Both the position numbers and the translations under genes were made by a program. From the NCBI RefSeq assembly GCF_022179185.1, contig NZ_BPQJ01000004.1, positions 124,001-188,000 of the forward strand: a stretch of 64,000 nucleotides of DNA, read 5' to 3'. Positions within the stretch are counted from its first letter, which is position 1; each line of letters begins with the position of its first letter. This document shows positions 16,120-24,837 of this stretch, in pieces. The notes under the pieces are model-generated. The model saw only the letters and a list, made by a program, of their open reading frames with translations. It was not told the DNA's origin and made no database searches. The stretch is from Methylobacterium frigidaeris (GTDB lineage: Bacteria > Pseudomonadota > Alphaproteobacteria > Rhizobiales > Beijerinckiaceae).

Positions 16120-19100
16120 AGGTCACCACCCATTACTCGTTCCTGCGTGGCGCCTCCTCGCCCGAGGAGCTGTTTGCCGCCGCCGCCCTCCTCGGCATCC
16201 GGGCGCTCGCCGTCACCGACCGCAACTCGCTCGCCGGGATGGTGCGGGCCCACGCTGCCGCGCGCACCACCGGCCTCCGCCTGATCGTCGGCTGCCGGCT
16301 CGACCTCGCCGAGGGCTGGAGCCTGCTCGTCTACCCCACGGACCGGGCGGCCTATGGCCGGCTCTGCCGGCTCCTCACGATCGGCCGCTCGCGGGATCGG
16401 GTGCCCCGCGGCGGTTGCCACCTGACAACCGCGGACGTGGCCGAGTGGAGCCGGGGTCTCGTGGCGGTGCTGCCCGCCGACCGGCCGGACGACCTCCTCG
16501 TCGAACGCCTGCGCATCTTAAAGGCGATCTTCGGCAAAGATCTCTCCTGCGGCCTGTCGCGGCGCTTCGGCGTCAACGATCACCTGCGGCTCGCCGAGAT
16601 CGCGGGCCTCGCCCGCGCCGCCCGGGTGCCGACCATCGCCCTCGGCGATGTGCTCTACCACGTGCCCGAGCGGCGGATGATGCAGGACGTGGTCACCTGC
16701 ATCCGCCTGAAGACCACCATCGCGGCGGCGGGCTTCTCCCGCGAGCGCCATGCCGGGCGCCACCTGCACGATCTGGCCGAGACCGCGCGCTTGTTCGCCC
16801 GCCACCCGGAGGCGCTCGCCCGCGCCGCGGCACTCGCCGAATCCTGCCGCTTCTCGCTGGATGAGCTGACCTACACCTACCCGGACGAGGCCGGGGAGGA
16901 CGGCCGCCCGGCGCAAGTGCGCCTCGCGGCGATGACCTGGGAGGGCGCGGCGAAGCGCTACCCGGCCGGGGTGCCGGAGGCGGTCCGCCGGCAGCTCGGG
17001 GACGAACTCGACCTCGTCGCCAAGAAGGCTTACGCGCCGTACTTCCTCACCGTCGAGGCGATCGTCCGCTACGCCCGTTCTCAAGGAATTTTGTGCCAGG
17101 GCCGCGGCTCGGCGGCGAACTCGGCGATCTGCTGGTGCCTCGGCATCACCGCCATCGATCCGGTGGAGCAGGGGCTGCTCTTCGCCCGCTTCATCAACGA
17201 GAACCGCGACGAGCCGCCCGACATCGACGTCGATTTCGAGCACGAGCGCCGGGAGGAGGTGATCCAGTGGATCTACGCCACCTATGGCCGCGAGCGGGCG
17301 GCGCTCACCGCCACGGTGATCCGCTACGGCGCCCGCGGCGCGGTACGGGAGGTCGGCAAGGTTCTGGGCGTGCCGGAGGACGTCACCGGCGCCCTCGCCC
17401 GCCTGGTCTGGGGCTGGTCGCGCGAGGGGGTGGGCGAGCGCGAGGCCAAGGCGCTCGGCCTCGACCTCTCCGAGCGATCGTTGCGCCTCACCCTCGAGAT
17501 CGCCCGGGCGCTGATCGGGACGCCGCGCCATTTCGGCCAGCATCCGGGCGGCTTCGTCCTCACCCTCGACCGGCTCGATCGGCTCTGCCCGGTGGTCCCG
17601 GCCCGGATGGAGAACCGCCAGATCATCGAGTGGGACAAGGACGACATCGAGGCCCTGCGCTTCATGAAGGTCGACGTGCTCGGCCTCGGCATGCTCGGCT
17701 GCCTGCGCCGGGCCTTCGCGCTGCTCGCCGAGCACAGGCCCGAGACGAACCCGCCGCGGGAGATCGCCGATATCCCGCCGGGCGACGAAGACACCTACGC
17801 GATGATCCAGAAGGCGGACACGATCGGGGTCTTTCAGATCGAGAGCCGGGCGCAGATGGCGATGCTGCCGCGGATGAAGCCCGAAGACCTCTACGACCTC
17901 ACCATCGAGGTCGCGATCGTGCGGCCGGGCCCGATCCAGGGCGACATGGTCCACCCCTATCTGCGCCGGCGCCGCGGCCTCGATCCGGTCACCTACCCGA
18001 CCGAGGAACTGAAGGCGGTTCTGAAGCGGACCCTCGGCGTGCCCTTGTTCCAGGAGCAGGCGATGCAGGTCGCGATCGTCGCCGCCGGCTTCACCGCCGC
18101 CGAGGCCGATGGCCTGCGCCGCGCCATGGGCACCTTCAAGGGCGACGGCACGATCAACCTCTACGAGGACAAGCTGGTCCGCGGCATGATCGCCAACGGC
18201 TACGACCCGGACTTCGCCGCCCGCACCTACCGCCAGCTCGAGGGCTTCGGCTCCTACGGCTTCCCGGAGAGCCACGCCGCCTCCTTCGCCCTCATCGCCT
18301 ACGCCTCGTCCTGGCTGAAATGCCGGCACCCCGAGGTGTTCTGCTGCGCGCTCCTCAACGCCCAGCCGATGGGCTTCTACGCTCCGGCCCAGATCGTGCG
18401 CGACGCCCGTAACCATGGGGTCGAGGTCCGGCCGATCAGCGTCAACGCCTCGCGCTGGGACTGCACCCTGGAGCCGGCAGGCCACGGGCGCCTCGCGGTG
18501 CGGTTGGGCCTGCGGCTGGTGCGCGGCCTGCCCAATGCCGATGGCGCCCGAATCGCCACGGTGCGGGAGGCCGACCTGTTCCGCTCGGTCGAGGATCTGT
18601 GGCGCCGGGCTGGGCTCTCGCTGAAAGGCCTGCGGAGTCTCGCCGCCGCGGATGCGTTCGCCTGCCTCGGCCTGGGGCGGCGCGACGTCCTGTGGGCGAT
18701 CCGCGGCCTGGCGCCCGCGCCGCTGCCGCTCTTCGCGGCGGCCGACCGGCGCGAGGCGACGCCGTCCCCCGAACTCGCCGAGCCGCCGGTGCGCCTGGCG
18801 CCCCTCGGGGAGGGGGCCGCCGTGGTGGCGGATTACCGCGCCTCGGGCCTCAGTCTCGGGCGCCACCCGCTCGCCTTCCTGCGGGCGGAGCTGTCCCGCG
18901 ACGGCGTCTCGGCCTGCGCTGCCCTGCGCCGCCTGCGCGACGGCGCCCGGGTGACGGTGGCGGGGCTGGTGCTGGTGCGCCAGAAGCCGGGCTCGGCCAA
19001 GGGCGTGATGTTCATCACCCTGGAGGACGAGACCGAGGTCGCCAACCTGGTGATCTGGCCTTCCCTGTTCGCCCGCCAGCGCAGCCTGATCCTCCAGGCC

Positions 19101-19325
19101 GGCCTGATGGCCGCCCGCGGCCGGGTGCAGCGCGAGGGCGAGGTGATCCACCTCGTCGCCGAGCACCTGATCGACCGCTCGGACCTCCTGGCGCGGGTGG
19201 CAGGGGAGGGGCCGGCCGAGCCCCTGGCGGTCGATGGAGGGCGGGGGGACGAGGCGCGGCGCGGTGGTGCGGATCCGCGAGGAGTGGCGCGGCCGTTGCG
19301 GGTGGGGAGCCGGGATTTCCGGTAA
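16104..19325 (+). CDS. dnaE2: Error-prone DNA polymerase III alpha subunit DnaE2
   Basis: 1073 aa from ATG 16104 ([20 protein letters not shown]), which is the family N-terminus; the open frame upstream belongs to the region read as imuB. An N-terminal PHP domain (about 1-250; [23 protein letters not shown]) is followed by the C-family polymerase core with catalytic aspartates in [16 protein letters not shown], and the C-terminal OB-fold ([21 protein letters not shown]). DnaE2 carries out damage-induced translesion synthesis and is not the replicative enzyme (about 1,150 aa). A 20-bp duplication at its start is described separately, and a parS-like 16-mer lies in its coding sequence (16414-16429). 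Confidence 0.95.
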   Translation: MSVELQVTTHYSFLRGASSPEELFAAAALLGIRALAVTDRNSLAGMVRAHAAARTTGLRLIVGCRLDLAEGWSLLVYPTDRAAYGRLCRLLTIGRSRDRVPRGGCHLTTADVAEWSRGLVAVLPADRPDDLLVERLRILKAIFGKDLSCGLSRRFGVNDHLRLAEIAGLARAARVPTIALGDVLYHVPERRMMQDVVTCIRLKTTIAAAGFSRERHAGRHLHDLAETARLFARHPEALARAAALAESCRFSLDELTYTYPDEAGEDGRPAQVRLAAMTWEGAAKRYPAGVPEAVRRQLGDELDLVAKKAYAPYFLTVEAIVRYARSQGILCQGRGSAANSAICWCLGITAIDPVEQGLLFARFINENRDEPPDIDVDFEHERREEVIQWIYATYGRERAALTATVIRYGARGAVREVGKVLGVPEDVTGALARLVWGWSREGVGEREAKALGLDLSERSLRLTLEIARALIGTPRHFGQHPGGFVLTLDRLDRLCPVVPARMENRQIIEWDKDDIEALRFMKVDVLGLGMLGCLRRAFALLAEHRPETNPPREIADIPPGDEDTYAMIQKADTIGVFQIESRAQMAMLPRMKPEDLYDLTIEVAIVRPGPIQGDMVHPYLRRRRGLDPVTYPTEELKAVLKRTLGVPLFQEQAMQVAIVAAGFTAAEADGLRRAMGTFKGDGTINLYEDKLVRGMIANGYDPDFAARTYRQLEGFGSYGFPESHAASFALIAYASSWLKCRHPEVFCCALLNAQPMGFYAPAQIVRDARNHGVEVRPISVNASRWDCTLEPAGHGRLAVRLGLRLVRGLPNADGARIATVREADLFRSVEDLWRRAGLSLKGLRSLAAADAFACLGLGRRDVLWAIRGLAPAPLPLFAAADRREATPSPELAEPPVRLAPLGEGAAVVADYRASGLSLGRHPLAFLRAELSRDGVSACAALRRLRDGARVTVAGLVLVRQKPGSAKGVMFITLEDETEVANLVIWPSLFARQRSLILQAGLMAARGRVQREGEVIHLVAEHLIDRSDLLARVAGEGPAEPLAVDGGRGDEARRGGADPRGVARPLRVGSRDFR
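16414..16429. promoter_or_regulatory. parS-like site 4, inside dnaE2
   Basis: GTTGCCACCTGACAAC matches sites 1 and 2 at 15 of 16 positions and lies in dnaE2 codons. A 16-mer within one mismatch is very unlikely by chance in a window this size, but a single altered arm base may weaken ParB binding. Confidence 0.5.
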
Positions 19326-19382
19326 GATGCGGCTCTGCCCTATCTCGGTTGCTTGCGCCGGTTCGCCGGTCAGGGGAGATGC

Positions 19383-19429
19383 TTGCGTGAAGTCACGCAA
19401 CGCCCCATCGTTATAACGAGTGTTGTAAC
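19383..19429. promoter_or_regulatory. Operator-like repeats upstream of the AbrB/Doc pair
   Basis: TTGCGTGA-AG-TCACGCAA (19383-19400) is a perfect 8-bp inverted repeat. It is followed by two related words, GTTATAAC (19410-19417) and GTTGTAAC (19422-19429), 12 bp apart. They end 13 bp before the antitoxin start and fit operators for autoregulation by the AbrB-type antitoxin, with or without Doc. The first repeat could also be a dnaE2 terminator, though it lacks a T-run. Confidence 0.5.
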
Positions 19430-19442
19430 AGCGGAGGCCGCC

Positions 19443-19667
19443 ATGCTGGCGCTCAAGCTCACGGGAATCGGGAACTCGCTCGGCTTCGTTCTCCCCAAGG
19501 AAGCGGTCGCGCGCCTCAAGGTCGAGAAGGGCGACACCGTGTTTCTTACCGAGACGCCGGACGGCTACCGGCTGACCCCCTACGACCCGACCTTCGAGGA
19601 GCAGATGGACAAGGCGCGGGAGATCATGAAGCGGCGCCGCAACGCGCTGCGCGAACTCGCCAAATGA
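19443..19667 (+). CDS. AbrB/MazE-type antitoxin
   Basis: 74 aa from ATG 19443. The N-terminal swapped-hairpin DNA-binding domain of the AbrB/SpoVT family is clear (LKLTGIGNSLGFVLPKEAVARLKVEKGDTV, abbreviated by its key words IGNSLGFVLPKE and LKVEKGD), followed by a charged helical tail (KAREIMKRRRNALRELAK) that would wrap the toxin. It would neutralise the Doc-like product of the next gene and repress the operon. Stop and next start overlap (ATGA, 19664-19667), the standard antitoxin-toxin coupling. Confidence 0.88.
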   Translation: MLALKLTGIGNSLGFVLPKEAVARLKVEKGDTVFLTETPDGYRLTPYDPTFEEQMDKAREIMKRRRNALRELAK

Positions 19668-20053
19668 TACCGCTCTGGGTCGAGACCGAGGTCGTTCTCG
19701 CCATCCACGACGAGCAGCTGGCCGAGCATGGCGGCGCCGGCGGGATCCGTGACAGGATGATGCTCGACTCGGCCCTGGACCGGCCTCGGAACCGTCACGA
19801 CCTCGGCGGCTGCGACGACATCTGCGAACTCGCGGCCTGCTACGCGTTCGGCTTGGCCCGCAATCAGGGCTTCGTGGACGGCAACAAGCGAGTCTCGGCG
19901 GTAGTGACCGAACTTTTTCTCGCGCTCAACGGATATGACTTGACTGCCAACGACAGCGACGTCGTCCGAGTCTGGACGGCCATCGCCGCGGGGGAGATGA
20001 CGGAGGACGATATCACGGCCTGGATCAGGCGTTTCGCATCGACTTCCCTGTAG
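19664..20053 (+). CDS. doc: Doc/Fic-family toxin with altered active-site motif
   Basis: 129 aa. Doc proteins inhibit translation by phosphorylating EF-Tu. The family features are present: EHGGAGGIRDRMMLDSALDRP near the N-terminus, the helix LAACYAFGLARN, and the Fic motif region GFVDGNKR (about residues 67-74). However, the usual H in the HxFxDGNKR motif is Gln here (ARNQGFVDGNKR; codon CAG near 19865). The P1 Doc His is needed for toxicity, so this copy may be inactive or attenuated. Overlaps the AbrB-type antitoxin gene by 4 bp. Length is normal for the family, so the gene is otherwise intact. Confidence 0.85.
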   Translation: MIPLWVETEVVLAIHDEQLAEHGGAGGIRDRMMLDSALDRPRNRHDLGGCDDICELAACYAFGLARNQGFVDGNKRVSAVVTELFLALNGYDLTANDSDVVRVWTAIAAGEMTEDDITAWIRRFASTSL

Positions 20054-20070
20054 TCCCGGACGCATCGACC

Positions 20071-20317
20071 ATGGTCACGCTCACGATCCGCAACCTCGAC
20101 ACCAAGGTTAAACAGGCGATGCGCGTGCGCGCCGTGCGCAACGCCCGCTCCGTGGAAGCGGAGGCGCGCGATCCTCGCCGAGACGGTCGCGCCACCCCTG
20201 CGTGAGGTGGCCGATCTGGCCGAAGCGATCCGCCGTCGCTTCGCGCCGCTCGGCGGGGTCGAGCTTGAGCCGCACCCGCCGGTGGTGGTCGGTCAGCCGC
20301 CACGATTCGAGGATTGA
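20071..20317 (+). pseudogene. fitA: Frameshifted FitA-type antitoxin gene
   Basis: ATG 20071 opens MVTLTIRNLDTKVKQAM...ARSVEAEAR, the ribbon-helix-helix of FitA/StbC antitoxins. At about 20170 the frame breaks: instead of the expected EAR-x-ILAETV the frame reads DPRRDG and stops at 20205. The lost C-terminal part continues in another frame (ILAETVAPPLREVADLAEAI...PRFED, stop 20315-20317). A 2-bp deletion explains this. The original gene would have encoded about 82 residues and overlapped the start of fitB, as intact pairs do. Confidence 0.75.
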
Positions 20318-20364
20318 TCGTCCTCGACGCGGCCATGATCTCTGGTCGGATGCGGCCCGAATGA
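20314..20364 (+). pseudogene. fitB: FitB/VapC PIN-toxin remnant
   Basis: TTG 20314, overlapping the fitA stop, reads MIVLDAAMISGRMRPE and then TGA at 20362. FitB toxins begin MIVLDTNVISELMRPEP, so this is the first 16 residues of a PIN-domain nuclease; about 120 residues are missing. The metal-binding Asp of LDTN is kept but the Asn is lost. The end of ssuD lies 6 bp further, so a deletion joined the two. Confidence 0.7.
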
Positions 20365-20369
20365 ACCCC

Positions 20370-21533
20370 TCAATGCGCCGCCACCCCCCGCGCCGGCACG
20401 ATGTCGTTGGCGATCACCTCGCCGAACGGGCCGTCGTTGCGCGCGCCCGTCGCTGCCGTGCCTGTGGTGCTGCGCAGGGGGAGCTTCGGGAAGACCAGCT
20501 CGGCGAAGCGGTAGGCCTCCTCCAGGTGCGGGTAGCCGGAGAGGATGAAGCGGTCGATGCCGAGGTCGATGTACTCCTTCATCCGGTCGGCGACCTGGTC
20601 GGGGGAGCCGACGAGGGCGGTGCCGGCGCCGCCGCGCACCAGGCCGACGCCGGCCCAAAGGTTCGGCGAGACCACGAGCTTGTCGCGCCGGCCGCCGTGG
20701 AGCTGCATCATCCGGCTCTGGCCGACGGAATCCTGGCGCGCCAGGGTCGCCTGCGCCTTGGCGATGGTGGCGTCGTCGAGGCGCGAGATCAGCGACTCGG
20801 CCGCCTCCCAGGCCGCGGACTCGGTCTCGCGCACGATGACGTGCAGGCGGATGCCATACGAGAAGGTCTTAGCCCGCTTCTCGGCCGCCTCGCGGGCCCG
20901 GGCGATCTTCTCCTTCACGTCGGCCGGGGGCTCGCCCCAGGTCAGGTAGACGTCGCAATGCTCGGCCGCGACCTCGATGCCGGCCGGCGACGAGCCGCCG
21001 AAATAGAGCGGCGGGTAGGGCCGTTGGACCGGCGGGAAGATCAGCCGTCCGTCCTCCAGCCGCAGGTGCTCGCCCTCGTAGGTCACGGTCTCGCCGGCGA
21101 GGAGGCCGCGCCAGACCCGCAGGAACTCGTCGGTCACCGCGTAGCGCTCATCGTGCGCCAGGAAGACGCCGTCGCCGCGCAGTTCCACCGGATCGCCGCC
21201 CGTGACCACGTTGATGAGGAGCCGCCCGTCCGAGATCCGGTCGAGGGTCGCGGCCATGCGGGCGGCGGTGGACGGCAATTGCAGGCCCGGCCGCACCGCC
21301 ACCAGGAAGCGCAGGCGCTTCGTCAACGGCGCGAGCGCCGAGGCGACGACCCAGGAATCCTCGCAGGAGCGTCCGGTCGGGAGCAGCACGCCGAAATAGC
21401 CGAGCTCGTCCGCGGCCTGGGCGATCTGGCGCAGGTAGGGCAGGGTGACGGCCCGGGCCCCTTCCTGAGCGCCGAGGTAGCGGCCGTCGCCGTGGGTGGG
21501 CAGGAACCAGAGGACGTCGGTCTGGCCGGTCAT
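20370..21533 (-). CDS. ssuD: FMNH2-dependent alkanesulfonate monooxygenase
   Basis: 387 aa. Luciferase-like TIM-barrel flavin monooxygenase that cleaves alkanesulfonates to aldehyde and sulfite, using FMNH2 supplied by SsuE. Strongly SsuD-like words: [15 protein letters not shown] at the N-terminus, [13 protein letters not shown] (active-site Cys near residue 57), [29 protein letters not shown], and [14 protein letters not shown] near the C-terminus. Last gene of the ssu set, 133 bp after ssuB, with a hairpin in between that may lower or separate its expression. It abuts the FitAB remnants on the other strand. Confidence 0.94.
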   Translation of the reverse strand: MTGQTDVLWFLPTHGDGRYLGAQEGARAVTLPYLRQIAQAADELGYFGVLLPTGRSCEDSWVVASALAPLTKRLRFLVAVRPGLQLPSTAARMAATLDRISDGRLLINVVTGGDPVELRGDGVFLAHDERYAVTDEFLRVWRGLLAGETVTYEGEHLRLEDGRLIFPPVQRPYPPLYFGGSSPAGIEVAAEHCDVYLTWGEPPADVKEKIARAREAAEKRAKTFSYGIRLHVIVRETESAAWEAAESLISRLDDATIAKAQATLARQDSVGQSRMMQLHGGRRDKLVVSPNLWAGVGLVRGGAGTALVGSPDQVADRMKEYIDLGIDRFILSGYPHLEEAYRFAELVFPKLPLRSTTGTAATGARNDGPFGEVIANDIVPARGVAAH

Positions 21534-21595
21534 GGGGGGACTCCCGTGAAGAGGTTCGGGCGCCTGTTCGGCGGTAGCTTTTCAAATCATCCCAC

Positions 21596-21620
21596 CCCCG
21601 ACCTCATCCTGAGGCCGGGG
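21596..21620. terminator. Hairpin between ssuB and ssuD
   Basis: CCCCGACCTCA-TCC-TGAGGCCGGGG folds into an 11-bp stem with one mismatch. It sits in the 133-bp gap between ssuB and ssuD. No T-run follows on either strand, so it may be a repeat-type element or an mRNA-stabilising hairpin rather than a full terminator. Confidence 0.4.
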
Positions 21621-21666
21621 ATGGGGGGAGCGAGAATCTGACAGGGCTGCTTCGGCGAGCGGCCCG

Positions 21667-22494
21667 TCAACCCCGCCCATCCAGCAGGTGATCGAGGATG
21701 CGCCCCTCCAGCGCCGCCAGTTCCGGGTCGCCGCGGCGGCGCGGGCGGGGCACCGGTACCGCCACGTCGAGGGCGATGCGGCCGGCCTCGACCACCAGGA
21801 TGCGGTCGGCGAGGGCCACCGCCTCGGCGACGTCGTGGGTGACGAGCAGCGCGGTGAAGCCTTGCGCCCGCCAGATCCGCTCGATCATCGCCTGCATGTC
21901 GATGCGGGTCAGCGCGTCGAGGGCGCCGAGGGGCTCGTCGAGGGCGAGCAGCCCCGGGCGGCTGACGAGGGCGCGGGCGAGCGCCACCCGCTGGCGCTGG
22001 CCGCCCGAGAGGGTGGCGGGCCACTGTCCCGCCTTCTCGGCGAGGCCGACCTCGGTGAGCGCCGCACCCGCGCGCTCCCGCCGCTCCGCCGCCTTGCCGT
22101 CGCGGCCGAGCCCGACCGCGACGTTGTCGCGGACCCGTGCCCAGGGCAGCAGGCGCGGCTCCTGGAACATGATCCGGCGCGGCGCCTCGCCGCCCTCGAT
22201 CGCGACCCGGCCGGCGGTCGGCGCCTCGAGGCCGAGGATCAGGCGCAGCAGGGTGGACTTGCCGCAGCCCGAACGCCCGACCACGGCGACGAACTGGCCC
22301 GCCGGGATGTGCAGGTCGAGCCCGTCGATCACCGGCTTGCCGCCGTCGAAGGACTTCGACAGGCCGCGGAGCGTGATGCCGAGGCCCGTGGCGGCCCGGT
22401 CGCGGGCGATCTCCCGGTCGATGACCTCGCGGCGCAGACGGGCCGGGGAGGCGGGGGCGAAGCCCTCGAACCGGCGGAGGGTGCTGGCGATCAT
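21667..22494 (-). CDS. ssuB: Aliphatic sulfonate ABC transporter ATPase
   Basis: 275 aa. Complete ABC ATPase: Walker [15 protein letters not shown]-loop [13 protein letters not shown], signature [15 protein letters not shown], Walker [16 protein letters not shown], and H-loop [11 protein letters not shown]. The N-terminal 40 residues precede the ATPase core and are typical in length for SsuB of this group. It powers sulfonate uptake with SsuC in the membrane and SsuA in the periplasm. Second-last gene of the minus-strand cluster, 30 bp after ssuC. A nitrate/taurine (TauB) transporter is the closest alternative; ssuD and ssuE beside it favour sulfonates. Confidence 0.92.
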   Translation of the reverse strand: MIASTLRRFEGFAPASPARLRREVIDREIARDRAATGLGITLRGLSKSFDGGKPVIDGLDLHIPAGQFVAVVGRSGCGKSTLLRLILGLEAPTAGRVAIEGGEAPRRIMFQEPRLLPWARVRDNVAVGLGRDGKAAERRERAGAALTEVGLAEKAGQWPATLSGGQRQRVALARALVSRPGLLALDEPLGALDALTRIDMQAMIERIWRAQGFTALLVTHDVAEAVALADRILVVEAGRIALDVAVPVPRPRRRGDPELAALEGRILDHLLDGRG

Positions 22495-22524
22495 GGTGAC
22501 GAACCCTGGAAGCGAGAGCGGGAA

Positions 22525-23310
22525 TCAGGCCGAGCGGTAGGCCGGGTTCCAGGCGAGGCAGGCGCGCTCCAGCTGGCGGGTCAGCAGGTCGGCCACCTTG
22601 CCGAGGAGCGCGTAGATCAGGATCGCCAGCACCACGACGTCGACCAGCATGAACTCGCGCGCCTGCATCGCCATGTAGCCGAGGCCGGAGGAGGCCGAGA
22701 TCGTCTCGGCGACGATGAGCGTCAGCCACATGATGCCGAGGGCATAGCGCAGGCCGACGAAGATCGACGGCAGGGCACCCGGCAGCACCACCCGCCAGAA
22801 GAGTTCGGTCCGCGACATGCCGTAGATCCGGCCCATCTCGATCAGCTGCGGATCGACCGAGCGGATGCCGTGCAGGGTGTTGGCGTAGATCGGGAAGAAC
22901 ACGCCGAGCGCGACCAGGAAGAGCTTGGCCTCCTCGCCGATGCCGAACCACAGGATCACCAGCGGGATCAGCGACAGGTGCGGGATGTTGCGGATCATCT
23001 GCACGGTGGTGTCGGTGAGCCGGTCCGACAGGCGCGACAGCCCGTTGGCAAGGCCGAGGGAAAAGCCGATGCCGCCGCCGATCAGGAAGCCGCTCGCCGC
23101 CCGCAGGAAGCTGACGCCGAGATTGGTCCAGAGCTCGCCGGTCTCGGCCAGGCGCCAGCCGGCGGCGGCCACGTCGAGGGGGGCCGGCATCAGCCGGGTC
23201 GAGACCAGCCCGGCCGAGCCGGCGATCTGCCAGCCGACGAGGATCACCGCCGGCAGGAGCCAGGGGGCGAGGCGCCGCGCCGCGGCGTCGGGGGAGGGAA
23301 GGGCAGGCAT
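22525..23310 (-). CDS. ssuC: Aliphatic sulfonate ABC transporter permease
   Basis: 261 aa with about six hydrophobic helices. The BPD_transp_1 'EAA' loop is visible as EMGRIYGMSRTELFWRVVLPGALPSIFVGLRYALG, here given by its core MSRTELFWRVVLPGALP, which docks on the ATPase SsuB. LIPLVILWFGIGEEAKLFLVALG and MWLTLIVAETISASSGLGYM are characteristic of SsuC/TauC permeases. Inner-membrane channel subunit for sulfonates. It starts 4 bp after the stop of ssuA and is read in the same direction. Confidence 0.93.
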   Translation of the reverse strand: MPALPSPDAAARRLAPWLLPAVILVGWQIAGSAGLVSTRLMPAPLDVAAAGWRLAETGELWTNLGVSFLRAASGFLIGGGIGFSLGLANGLSRLSDRLTDTTVQMIRNIPHLSLIPLVILWFGIGEEAKLFLVALGVFFPIYANTLHGIRSVDPQLIEMGRIYGMSRTELFWRVVLPGALPSIFVGLRYALGIMWLTLIVAETISASSGLGYMAMQAREFMLVDVVVLAILIYALLGKVADLLTRQLERACLAWNPAYRSA

Positions 23311-23314
23311 TGGA

Positions 23315-24259
23315 TCAGCCGTTCTGGGAGACGGGCGCGCGGAGCGCGTCGGCGATTCTGATCGCCCGCGGGATCAGGCCGAGGGCGTGGAAGCGGTCGG
23401 CGACGCGCTGCTGCTCGGCCACCGCCCCCGGGGTCATCGGTCCGATGACGTAGTCGGTGCGGTCCACCGCCCGGCGCGTCGCAGGCAACGGCACGCCGGT
23501 GCCCTTCGACAGGATCGCCGCCACATCGCCGCGATTGGCCTCGCACCAGCGCGCCACGCCGGCGAGCGCGTCGAGGGCCGCGTCCAGCACCGGGCCGCGC
23601 TCGGCGGCGAAGGTCCGGTGGGCGAGGAAGAAGCTGTTGGGCTTGGCGATGTCTGTGGCGAGCGTCAGCACCCGGGTGCTCGGCTGCATCTCCGCGATGG
23701 CGAAGTACGGGTCCCAGATCGTCCAGGCATCGACGCTGCCGCGGGCGAAGGCGGCGGCCGCATCGGCCGGCGCCAGGGTCACCGGCTCGATGTCGCGGTA
23801 GGTCAGCCCCGCCTTCTCCAGCGCCGCGATGGTGAGGTTGTGCGCGCTCGACGCCTTGGCGAAGGCGACGCGCTTGCCCTTCAGGTCCGCCAGGGTGCGG
23901 ATCGGGGAGTCCGTCTGCACCAAGATCGCGGCGCCCGAGCCCGCCGCTTCCATCGCCGCCACGTAGACCAGAGGCGAACCGGCGGCCTGCGCGAAGATCG
24001 GCGGCGCGTCGCCAGTCGGGCCGAGATCGATGGCGCCGAGGCTGATCGCCTCGAGGAGCGGCGGGCCGAACGAGAACTCGACCCAGGTGACGGAGACGCC
24101 GAGGGGCTTCAGCCGGGCCTCGATCGCGCCCTGCTGCTTGGCGACGACGAGGATGCCGTTCTTCTGGTAGCCGATGCGCAGGGTGTCGCCCGGCCCGGCC
24201 CGGGCCGGCAGGGCGGCGCCCGCGAGGGCCGCGGCCAGGAGCGTGCGGCGGTCGATCAC
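23315..24259 (-). CDS. ssuA: Aliphatic sulfonate-binding periplasmic protein
   Basis: 314 aa from GTG 24259, whose GTGA overlaps the ssuE stop; the frame is open upstream, but the signal sequence (IDRRTLLAAALAGAALPARA, with a twin-Arg-like start) fixes this start. The mature part is a periplasmic binding protein of the SsuA/TauA type: LRIGYQKNGILVVAKQQGAIE, VEFSFGPPLLEAISLGAIDLGPTGDAPP and AWTIWDPYFAIAE. It delivers sulfonates to SsuBC. The order ssuE-ssuA-(ssuC-ssuB)-ssuD differs from E. coli (ssuEADCB) in that ssuD comes last. Confidence 0.92.
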   Translation of the reverse strand: MIDRRTLLAAALAGAALPARAGPGDTLRIGYQKNGILVVAKQQGAIEARLKPLGVSVTWVEFSFGPPLLEAISLGAIDLGPTGDAPPIFAQAAGSPLVYVAAMEAAGSGAAILVQTDSPIRTLADLKGKRVAFAKASSAHNLTIAALEKAGLTYRDIEPVTLAPADAAAAFARGSVDAWTIWDPYFAIAEMQPSTRVLTLATDIAKPNSFFLAHRTFAAERGPVLDAALDALAGVARWCEANRGDVAAILSKGTGVPLPATRRAVDRTDYVIGPMTPGAVAEQQRVADRFHALGLIPRAIRIADALRAPVSQNG

Positions 24260-24837
24260 CGGGCGCCCCCGGCGGCGCGGGCGAGCGGCGCGGCCGCGGC
24301 GGCGCGGGCGCCGGCGAGGCCGGCGAGCTGATCCCCGGCCTCGGCCACCCGCTGGCGGATCGCCGCGGAGTCGAGGCCGCCCTCGCGGAAATCGGGGTCG
24401 GAAGCGTAGACCGCCGTCGGCACCGTCAGCGCTGTGAAGAAGCCGAAGAGCGGGCGCAGGGCGTGCTCCACCACGAGGGCGTGACGCGGCCCGCCGCCGG
24501 TGGCGGCGAGCGCCACCGGCTTGCCGGCCAGGGCCTCGGGCGCCACGAGATCGAACAGGTGCTTGAACAGGCCCGTATAGGCACCCTTGTAGACGGGGGT
24601 GCCGACCACGAGGGCGTCCGCCTCCTCCACCGCCTCGACGATGCGCCGGGCCGGCAGGGAGAGCTGGTCGCGGGTGAGCGCACCGCCGAGGCCGGGTCCG
24701 GCATCGACGAGGTCGAAGATCCGCACCTCGACCGGCAGCCTCACGGCGGCCTCGGCGGCGATCGCCTCGACCAGGGTGCGGGTCTTCGAGGGCCGCTGGA
24801 TGTTCGCGGAGAAGCCGACGAGGCGCGGTCGCGTCAT
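24256..24837 (-). CDS. ssuE: NAD(P)H-dependent FMN reductase
   Basis: 193 aa from ATG 24837 (MTRPRLVGFSANIQRPSKTR); an ATG 33 bases upstream adds 11 residues that do not match the family. Flavodoxin-like fold with the FMN phosphate loop GFSANIQRPSKTRTL and the conserved VVGTPVYKGAYTGLFKHLFDLV. It reduces FMN for the monooxygenase SsuD. First gene of the cluster, with a 560-bp gap upstream that must hold the promoter. The C-terminal tail is Ala-rich. MsuE of Pseudomonas methanesulfonate systems is an equivalent name. Confidence 0.9.
   Translation of the reverse strand: MTRPRLVGFSANIQRPSKTRTLVEAIAAEAAVRLPVEVRIFDLVDAGPGLGGALTRDQLSLPARRIVEAVEEADALVVGTPVYKGAYTGLFKHLFDLVAPEALAGKPVALAATGGGPRHALVVEHALRPLFGFFTALTVPTAVYASDPDFREGGLDSAAIRQRVAEAGDQLAGLAGARAAAAAPLARAAGGAR

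Noticed and set aside
16518..19400. A 960-codon open frame opposite dnaE2
   Set aside because: Antisense shadow caused by third-position GC bias; dnaE2 has all catalytic motifs in its own frame.
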